NCBI RefSeq assembly: GCF_016718685.1
Contig: NZ_JADKCX010000010.1
Location: 1 to 64,000, forward strand
Origin: Haliscomenobacter sp.
GTDB lineage: Bacteria; Bacteroidota; Bacteroidia; Chitinophagales; Saprospiraceae
Length of the DNA: 64,000 nucleotides
Direction of reading: 5' to 3'
In this document: piece by piece, positions 57,489 to 64,000 of the stretch
Position numbering within the stretch: the stretch's first letter is position 1
How the letters are laid out: each line of letters starts with the position of its first letter
Made by a program: the position numbers and the translations under genes
The notes under the pieces: model-generated
The model's input: only the letters and a program-made list of their open reading frames with translations
Databases searched by the model: none
Told to the model about the DNA's origin: nothing

Positions 57489-58273
57489 TCAGCAATAGGC
57501 CCCGGTCCAAGCGAACGGAAAACTCAAATTCCGCGTAGTGCCATCCGTATATTGCACCTTGTACTTGTAGGCCGTCTCGGAGATCCTTGTTTTTAGCTTT
57601 TTCTGAAAAGCGGCAAAACCCTCATCGTCATACATTTTTCGGCCATCTGAGGACATTGGGTAGAATTCCGCCGCCGTGTAGATTTTTTCGTGTTTCAGAT
57701 AAACGGGCTCGGCTTTGCGGCCAGCCACAGTGGCTACTCTGGATAAAGTCAGCTGTTGCAGGGTTTTGCTGGAATCTATGCCGACCCCTACGAAGGCCGA
57801 CTGTGGCAAGGCTTGTACTTCCATGCGTTCGGGATATTGGTGGTAATAAGCCTCCACCTTCGTGGTCCAGGCTTCGTGTTTATCCCCGGGGCCGGGGAAT
57901 GGCAATTCCCACCTCGGGCGTGTGCAGGAGGATGTAGGTGTTCAGGATGTCGTGTCGCTTCAGTGCCAGGCTTTTGTCGGGCGTGGGCTTCGAGCATGTG
58001 GCTGTGGACTTCCACCTCGGTCAAATGTTGACCCATGGCTACCTTCGCCAAATCGAGCACAAGTTCCTGGCCGTCCATCTCATTTCTGACCAAGGGCCCT
58101 GTACCCGTAAGTCGAAAAATTGCAGAGTCGATGGCCGCAGGATGTAGATTCTGCAATTGTACGCGCAATTCACCCTCCTGAGCATTGAGGTAGATCGATT
58201 CGTACTGTTCAGCGCAGAACATAAGCATAAAGGACAATGTCATGGACATTGCCAAAGTTGTAGGTTTTATCAT
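57489..58273 (-). CDS. Hypothetical exported protein (two frameshifts)
   Basis: About 260 residues once joined. The start at 58273 gives a signal-like N-terminus (LAMSMTLSFMLMFC) that may be a lipoprotein signal with Cys near 20. The first part reads to EVEVHSHMLEAHA. Removing a base near 57980 gives DKSLALKRHDILNTYILLHT, and a second correction in the C/G runs near 57885-57897 joins the frame PGDKHEAWTTKVEAYYHQYP that ends at 57489. No family recognised. It lies convergent to the permease pair, 43 bp beyond the palindrome. Confidence 0.65.
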
Positions 58274-58432
58274 GGCAGAGTAAAAAGGACTAAGAGCTTG
58301 TCCAACAAAAAATTAAACAGGCTCTATTGGTTTTTAAAAAGGACTGAATAAATAACTAACTATTAAACCTGCCAAATTTAATTTCTGTTTGCGAGAAAGG
58401 GCACTGATTTTTGTCAATGATTTCAATCCCTG

Positions 58433-59156
58433 TCAAGGTTTTTTCAATAACCTATCTTTTACCACTTTTTCAAGCACCACCTCGCGCAAGTTTCGGCTGA
58501 TGGGAATACTGGTCCCCGCAATGAACAACTCGTGGTTTTCGATGCTGTCAATTTTGGAGGAGGAAACGATATAGGATTTGTGCACCCGAATGAATTGCCC
58601 GGCATCCAGGTTTTCTTCTACTGTTTTGAGGCATAGAGTGAGGTAGCGGCCTTTTCGGTAAAAATGGAGACGTAGTTTTGCATGGTCTTGCGCATAGAGC
58701 AACTCGTGCAGGTAAATTTTTTCGTACTTGTTTTCGCAGCGGATGAAAAAATAAGCGGACTTTCTTCCGGGGTGCTTGTATTTTCTTGGTTTGGCCTGCT
58801 GTAGGTTGTACTGTTTTTTGGCTTTGTTGACGGCTTTAAAAAGCGGTTGAAGGTGATGGGTTTACCAAATAGTCAACAACGTCAAGAAAGCCTTCCAGTG
58901 CATAATTTGGAAAGGCCGTCGTGATGATAACCATGGGTAGGTCGGATTTGATTTTCAAAAAATCCAGTCCACTCATAAATGGCATCTGAATGTCCAGGAA
59001 AATCAAATCCACTGGCTCTGTTTCCAGAAACTTGTTTAGTTCGAGCGGGTTTTCACAAATGCCCTGTACCTGCAAAAAATCCAATACCTCAATGTATTGC
59101 AGCAGGCCATCGCGGGCCAGGGGTTCATCGTCCACCACGACACATTTCAGGCTCAT
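58433..59156 (-). CDS. LytTR family response regulator (frameshifted)
   Basis: About 242 residues. Receiver domain with acidic pair D9-D10, phospho-acceptor D55 in LIFLDIQMP, and TTAFPNYALEGF. The frame breaks where DYLVKP should read; missing bases near 58861 and 58838 restore DYLVKPITFNRFFKAVNKAK. The C-terminal LytTR DNA-binding domain carries RLHFYRKGRYLTLCLKTVEE, FIRVHKSYIVSSSKIDSIE and ISRNLREVVLEKV. Its start overlaps the kinase stop by a few bases, so the two are co-translated. Likely target: the divergent outer-membrane receptor gene. Confidence 0.87.
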
Positions 59157-60262
59157 ATCAGTACAGACTTAGAGGTTCGGCTATTTTGCAAAGCGATGCT
59201 CAATTGGACGCAGTAACGCCGTTCCTCATTCGTGATGTCGAGTTGGTAATTTTCGGGATACAGCAATTCCAGGCGGCGGCGTACATTTTTGAGCCCAATG
59301 CCCTGGTAGGCGTGCTCGTTGAGCACGGTGTTTTTTTGCCCGGAGCTGCTATTTTCGATTTCAAATTGTAGCACCTGATCCTTCACACTGAGGGCAATCC
59401 GAATGTAATTGGGCTGATTTTTTCCTTTTGACACGTGTTTAAAAGCGTTTTCCACAAAAGGCATCAAGATAAAGTGCAATTTAAAGACTGGGTGCCATTT
59501 TATCCACTTCCAAATTGGATCTGGGTTTGTTTTTCATCCACTCCAGGTTTTCCAACTGGATAAAATCCTCCATAAACTTAATCTCCTTGTCCAGGCCAAT
59601 GTCTTTGTTCGTTGCACTCGTACAATTGGTAACGCAACAAATCGGAAAAGGTGGCCAGGAATCTGAGGCGAGATCAGGATTTTTATGGATCAAGACAAAA
59701 AATAGAATTGATGGTATTGAATAAAATGGGGGGGTTGAACTTTGCGATTTCAGGAATTTCAATTCAGTTTCAGTTTTTCTTTCTCCAACATGCGTTGTTT
59801 TTGGTCGGCCTGTATCCAGTTCTTGGCCAACTTGATGCTCATAGCCAGGGTCATGCTGGCTGCCGTTGAGGACAGGGCGTTAACGCAGTAAATTTCCCAG
59901 TAATCTTGGGGTGAGCGGTTATACAATTGTTCAAAACTCAAATCTGATAAATAGGCGCTCACATAATACCCACTCGTGACACCTATCCCGGTCAGGGCGA
60001 TGGTGCCCAAGACCAGCCCAAGGTAAAGCAGGTATTGCCCCCGGTATAAAAAACGTGGGATGAAAAAATAGAGGTTTAAATAGGCACCAATGGCCTGAAA
60101 AATCACATAAAACAAAAACTTGGTGGAATAAGCGGAATGGAAAATGTGGTCAAACACGGTGCTGATGCTCCCGATGTTGATGGTCCACCAGATGATGTGG
60201 TAAGTGAACCAAAACGGAATGTGGTACAACTTGTATTTGATGATCCAGGACTTTACAGACAT
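59153..60262 (-). pseudogene. LytS-type sensor histidine kinase, multiply frameshifted
   Basis: N-terminal 160 residues are intact: four membrane segments (about 15-36, 47-66, 77-97, 125-145), typical of LytS/YehU-type kinases. From about 59760 to 59480 the frame is broken several times. The expected H-box (LKFLKSQVNPHFLFNTINS) can be pieced together only with several corrections. The C-terminal ATPase part is readable again (ILMPFVENAFKHVSKGK, GIGLKNVRRRLELLYP). The density of lesions exceeds the window average, so this may be a true pseudogene or a poorly sequenced patch. Overlaps the response regulator start. Confidence 0.75.
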
Positions 60263-60464
60263 GCTCCAGCGTTTTAATCCGTGCTAAAATCGTGGTCAAA
60301 CTTCACCGTTAACAGGAGAGTTGATGAATGGTATGAAAAAATTGACGAAATGCATTTGAGGTACTCAAATGCCCGACTAGCATTTGATCAAGTCGCAAAC
60401 ACCGTTGGTCAATGTAAATTTCTCTTCAAAAAAGCGCAGTTATTTGGCTGGAAATTGCACAAAT
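60263..60464. promoter_or_regulatory. Divergent promoter region of the LytTR system and receptor
   Basis: Contains a perfect dyad GCATTTGAG-GTA-CTCAAATGC (60352-60372) and two ACCGTT boxes (60305-60310 and 60401-60406). ACCGTT is the core of the known AlgR-type LytTR recognition site, so these are candidate response-regulator sites. Assignment is tentative. Confidence 0.4.
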
Positions 60465-62898
60465 ATGCGCCTCAATTGTCTTCACCTGCTGTTGTTTTTT
60501 TTGCTAGCCAATTCTGCCTCTGCCCAAATCAATGGTCGCGTAATCGATCAAACTGGTGTCGCACTCCCCTTTGTAAACGTAATCCTGCACCAGGCCGCCG
60601 ACAGCTCCTTTATCGCGGGTACGAATAGCGATGAAAACGGGGCTTTTGCCTTGTCGATACCCCATGCAGGGCGATTCATCATTGGGTTGAGCAGCATCGG
60701 CCATCAGGCATTTTTTTCAAACCCGATCGAAATCAGAAGCACTTCCGCAAAACTGGACTTGGGAGATTTGCAACTCCTTGAAGCAGTCAATGCCTTGGAA
60801 GGAATAGAAATTACCGCCAAAAAAGACCTCATCCAGATCACGCCCCTGGGCAAAGTGATCAACGTACAAGGTAGCATGATGAGCCAGGGCAGTTCGGCGC
60901 TGCAAATCCTGGAACGTATCCCCGGCTTGAGCATCGATTACCGCAACAATACCCTCATGCTGAACGGCCAAAGCGGCGTGTCCATCCTGATCAATGGCCG
61001 TGCAGTTCGTTTGCCACTCGCCGAAGTAATGGCCATGCTCAGCGGCATGAGCGGCGACAACATTGAAAAAATTGAACTCATCACCTCGCCCACTGCGCAA
61101 TACGATGCAGAAGGGGGCGCGGGCCTGATCAACATTGTACTCAAAAAAAACGCCGCCGAAGGCACCCAATTGAGCCTGAGTTCAAGCCTGGGGTATGGTT
61201 GGCGCGAAAAAGCATCGACCAGCCTTAACTTGATGCATGGCCACAAAAACCTGAACTACCAACTTGGTTATGCTTTTTTGCACGATGGCAGCATCTCCAA
61301 CTGGCACGCGATAGGTTCACAAAATGTACCTTCCCTGGGGGGCTACAACGAAGCGGACTTTTACAGCGCCACACAAAACCGTAAAAATGCCCATAACTTT
61401 TCGCTGGGTTTTGAACAAAAAATCGGCTCCAAAACGCTCTGGGAGGCCAGTTGAATTACGCTTACACCAATACCCGGCCGGAAGTGTTCAACGATGCGAC
61501 TTACGATTTCAGCGATGGCTTGCATTTACACCTCTTGCTGAATTCCAGGGGCAACAGCGTTGGGCGCAATGCTCAAACGGCGCTGTTTTTTGAAAAGCAG
61601 TTGGCGACGCACTCTTAACTAAACCTAGCCTTGAGTTTCCTGTACTTTAAAAATGATAACCCCAATCTGATCAACACCACTTATCTGGATGAAAATGACC
61701 AGGAAATCCAGCCCGCAGGCCGGGTCTTTGCACAAGGCAACCGGGGAACCAGCCTTTCCAACATCAAAATAGGGGTATTCAAAGCGGATTTTAGCCATCA
61801 GCTCAAGGAACCCTGACCCTGACATGGCCTGAAAGGCAGTTTTGCCCACAACAAAAACAACAGCAAAATTGAAAGCCAGGGAGAACGATGAATGGGTTTG
61901 GACCTCGCTCCCAAAACACCTCGTGGGCACGGAAGGATTGTGGCCGCCTACAGTTCCTTCAATTGGCGCATCCATGCCAAGACCAGTTTGACCGGCGGCC
62001 TGCGCTATGAGTTTTGGCAACGGGCCTTCAATGACCAGCAGGCAGCGCGGCAGTTCAGTCAGTTGTTTCCCAGCCTACATTTTAGCCATAAACCGTCCGA
62101 AGCTACCACGCTGGTGCTGAATTACACCCGCCGAATCAGCCGACCCGCTTACAACGACTTGGCAACGAACTTGATGTACAACGATCCCATTTCGGTGTTT
62201 ACGGGGAACCCGGCTTTAAAACCAACTTTGAGTCAGGCGCTCAAGGTAGAATTTAGCCTGAAAGGAAAAAGCATTGGTCTGGTGTTTCAGCGGATGAAAA
62301 CCCCATCGTGCGTTACCAAATCAGCACCAACCCGGCCCAGAAATTTACCTCGTTTCGCCACAAAACATGGCCTACCAAAACAGCATCAACCTGAATGGGA
62401 ATTTCCCTATACAACTTTCCAAAACTGGAAATTGAGTGTGGGGCTACCTTAGCGCAGCGAAAATTTCAGTTGACGCACACGCCCCAAATGACTACTCACA
62501 GCTATTTGGCCTATAATTTTTCCATCAATCAGACGCTCAAATTGCCCCACAATTACGAGCTTGAACTGAATGCCTGGCACAATGGCAGTCAATTCGACGG
62601 TGCAACCAGAATTTCGGATTTTGGGATGGTCAACCTGGGCATTGGCAAAAAACTGAATCGGGACAGAGGCACGCTACAGTTGACGGTTACGGATTTGCTA
62701 AAAACCATGCGGCTTAGTGCTTACATCGGTCATTTGACGCCCTTGGTTTTTCAACTGCGTAGTGTGTCCAATTACCGCAGTGAATCGGCCTGGGCGCGGA
62801 TTTTCAGGCTGAGTTATTCCCGGAATTTTGGGAATGTGCTGAACAAGGAGAAACGGAAATCGGGGGCGGATGAGGAAAGGGAAAGGGTGCGTGAGTGA
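60465..62898 (+). pseudogene. TonB-type outer-membrane beta-barrel protein, multiply frameshifted
   Basis: About 800 residues if restored. Start at 60465 (MRLNCLHLLLFFLLANSASA, signal peptide). A CarboxypepD-reg-like domain follows (INGRVIDQTGVALPFVNVIL), then a plug-like region (LQILERIPGLSIDYRNNTLM, GGAGLINIVLKK) typical of the outer-membrane beta-barrel family. From about 61440 the frame is broken at several places. Pieces remain recognisable (LNYAYTNTRPEVFNDATYD; FSHKPSEATTLVLNYTRRIS; LPHNYELELNAWHNGSQFDG) and run in order to 62898. The gene may be decayed or badly sequenced. Divergent from the LytS/LytTR operon, its probable regulator. Confidence 0.78.
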
Positions 62899-62912
62899 TA
62901 ACGCATTGATTT

Positions 62913-63087
62913 AACCCCGAAGGGGTGATATGATTATAGAAAATAGGTATAAGCGGTGAGTTAGAACCCCGAAGGGGTGGCATTATTAAAATGGTAAGAC
63001 CATGATCAAATAATGCCACCCCTTCGGGGTTTTTCTTTATGGACAAACACGGTTGTTTTTCTATAATCATATCACCCCTTCGGGGTT
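62913..63087. repeat. Nested inverted-repeat cluster (AACCCCGAAGGGGTG type)
   Basis: Perfect 31-bp outer arms (62913-62943 and 63057-63087) enclose perfect 23-bp arms (62965-62987 and 63009-63031), which enclose a small hairpin ATGGT-AAG-ACCAT (62991-63003). The outer and inner arms share AACCCCGAAGGGGTG, itself palindromic. It fills most of the gap between the receptor and the last permease. Confidence 0.88.
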
Positions 63088-63106
63088 GAGGTCATTTTGT
63101 TCATCC

Positions 63107-63134
63107 GCGTACAAACAATGTCCATTATCGAACG
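63107..63134 (+). promoter_or_regulatory. Putative permease operator
   Basis: GCGTAC (63107-63112), six bases, then TGTCCATTATCGAACG (63119-63134), which fits TGTYCR-N4-YGRACA except for the final base (G, not A). It lies 98 bp before the permease ATG. Confidence 0.58.
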
Positions 63135-63232
63135 GCTTTATTAAGTTTGAAAATTTCAAAATACTAAAAATCAGCCGCTTATGTTTTTGGCACGTCTTAT
63201 GCGCAAGCTATTTGAACCAACGCACAATGGCC

Positions 63233-64000
63233 ATGCTGCGCAGTTACCTCAAAATTGCCTGGAGAAACCTCCTCAAGAACAAAACCTTTAGCCTGATCAA
63301 TATTTTTGGATTGGCGGTCGGGCTAGCTTGTTTCATCCTGATCGCGTTGTACGTGGCAGATGAGCTGAGCTATGAAAGTTTTTACCCCGATGCCAAGCGC
63401 ACTTACCGGGTACATTCCGACATTCGCTTTGGAGGAACGGATTTGGACCTCGCCACGTGCTCCGACCCTTTTGGCGCTACGCTAAAAAAGACTACCCGGA
63501 AGTAGAACTATTCGTGCGCTTTTACGCCAATGATGGCCGCAAGTTCATCAAACGGGGTACCGAAACCATCATCGAAAACCGCGTGGCTCACGTGGATTCC
63601 ACTTATTTTGACGTGTTCCCACGCCCCATTTTGGCCGGCAATCCCAAAACAGCCTTGAACGAGCCGAACACCGTGGCCATCAGCGAATCGGCGGCACAAA
63701 AATACTTCCGCAGCAATGACGCCCTGGGCAAAACCCTGGAAGTAGGCATCAACGAAAAAATCCAGTACAAAGTAACGGCAGTGTATGCCGACATGCCGGT
63801 CAACTCCCACTTCCATTTCGACTTTTTGTTCTCGATGGACAATGTCACGGATTACAACTTCGGTAACTTCTTAAGCCACAATTTTCAGACCTACGTGCGC
63901 CTGCGCGAGGGGGCTGACCCAAGGGCGCTGGAAGCCAAGTTTCCTGAGCTCATCAACCGCTATGTGCTGCCGCAGGCTTCGCACATGATGGAGATCAAAA
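63233..64000 (+). CDS. FtsX/MacB-type ABC transporter permease, partial (runs off window; frameshifted)
   Basis: N-terminal ~255 residues. MLRSYLKIAWRNLLKNKTF and FGLAVGLACFILIALYVADE give the first membrane segment; the start at 63227 is also possible. One A is missing in the run at 63484-63489; restoring it reads TLKKDYPEVELFVRFYANDG and continues through the periplasmic core to the window end. The C-terminal FtsX core lies outside. This is the sixth permease of the family here and is less similar to the two pairs than they are to each other. Confidence 0.88.

Overview
The window looks like a Bacteroidota chromosome, most likely a Saprospiraceae/Haliscomenobacter-type organism. This is inferred from protein families, not from a marker gene: no rRNA or tRNA is visible. 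The family evidence is many orphan FtsX/MacB permeases of about 800 residues, two DUF5916 proteins, two CarboxypepD-reg/TonB-type outer-membrane receptors, a LytS/LytTR pair, Crp/Fnr regulators ending in an SRIR helix, and a TAnnTTTG-type promoter. Base composition is mid-range, with a few AT-richer genes.

Layout. 1-16 kb: an orphan permease, a frameshifted DUF5916 protein, a DUF4394 lipoprotein, a nuclease-like gene, tspO, a Crp/Fnr regulator convergent with an MDR oxidoreductase, then two tandem permeases. 16-31 kb: an ABC-F ATPase; an ArsR/AHSA1/DoxX/YdeI operon with a visible operator; DUF6985, DUF3300-like and DUF6629 genes; an Mla-like lipid transport operon; a glucosaminidase; a MarR/DUF6069 pair with matching operators; a GT39 enzyme. 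31-40 kb: an MpaB-family gene divergent from a tripartite RND efflux operon, then a second DUF5916 gene. 40-50 kb: a poly-C anomaly, a two-gene exported pair of unknown function, small membrane proteins, an SDR, a lactonase, a Gfo/Idh oxidoreductase and a TonB-dependent receptor. 50-57 kb: MDR oxidoreductase, Crp/Fnr regulator and two tandem permeases, repeating the gene set at 9-16 kb. 57-64 kb: a frameshifted exported protein, a LytTR two-component system divergent from a badly broken outer-membrane receptor, nested palindromes, and a sixth permease running off the end.

The most interesting signal is the permease regulon. All four permease transcription units carry a 16-bp dyad, TGTYCR-N4-YGRACA, 94-136 bp before the start codon, usually preceded by GCGTAC. 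Its half-site geometry resembles Crp-type operators. The Crp/Fnr + MDR + permease-pair neighbourhood occurs twice. A second theme is large intergenic palindromes, including nested ones and one two-copy family.

Caution: about 25 or more reading frames are broken by single-base indels, many in homopolymers, and there is a 42-base C run. Most of these probably reflect sequencing or assembly error, so joined coordinates are given for the broken genes.
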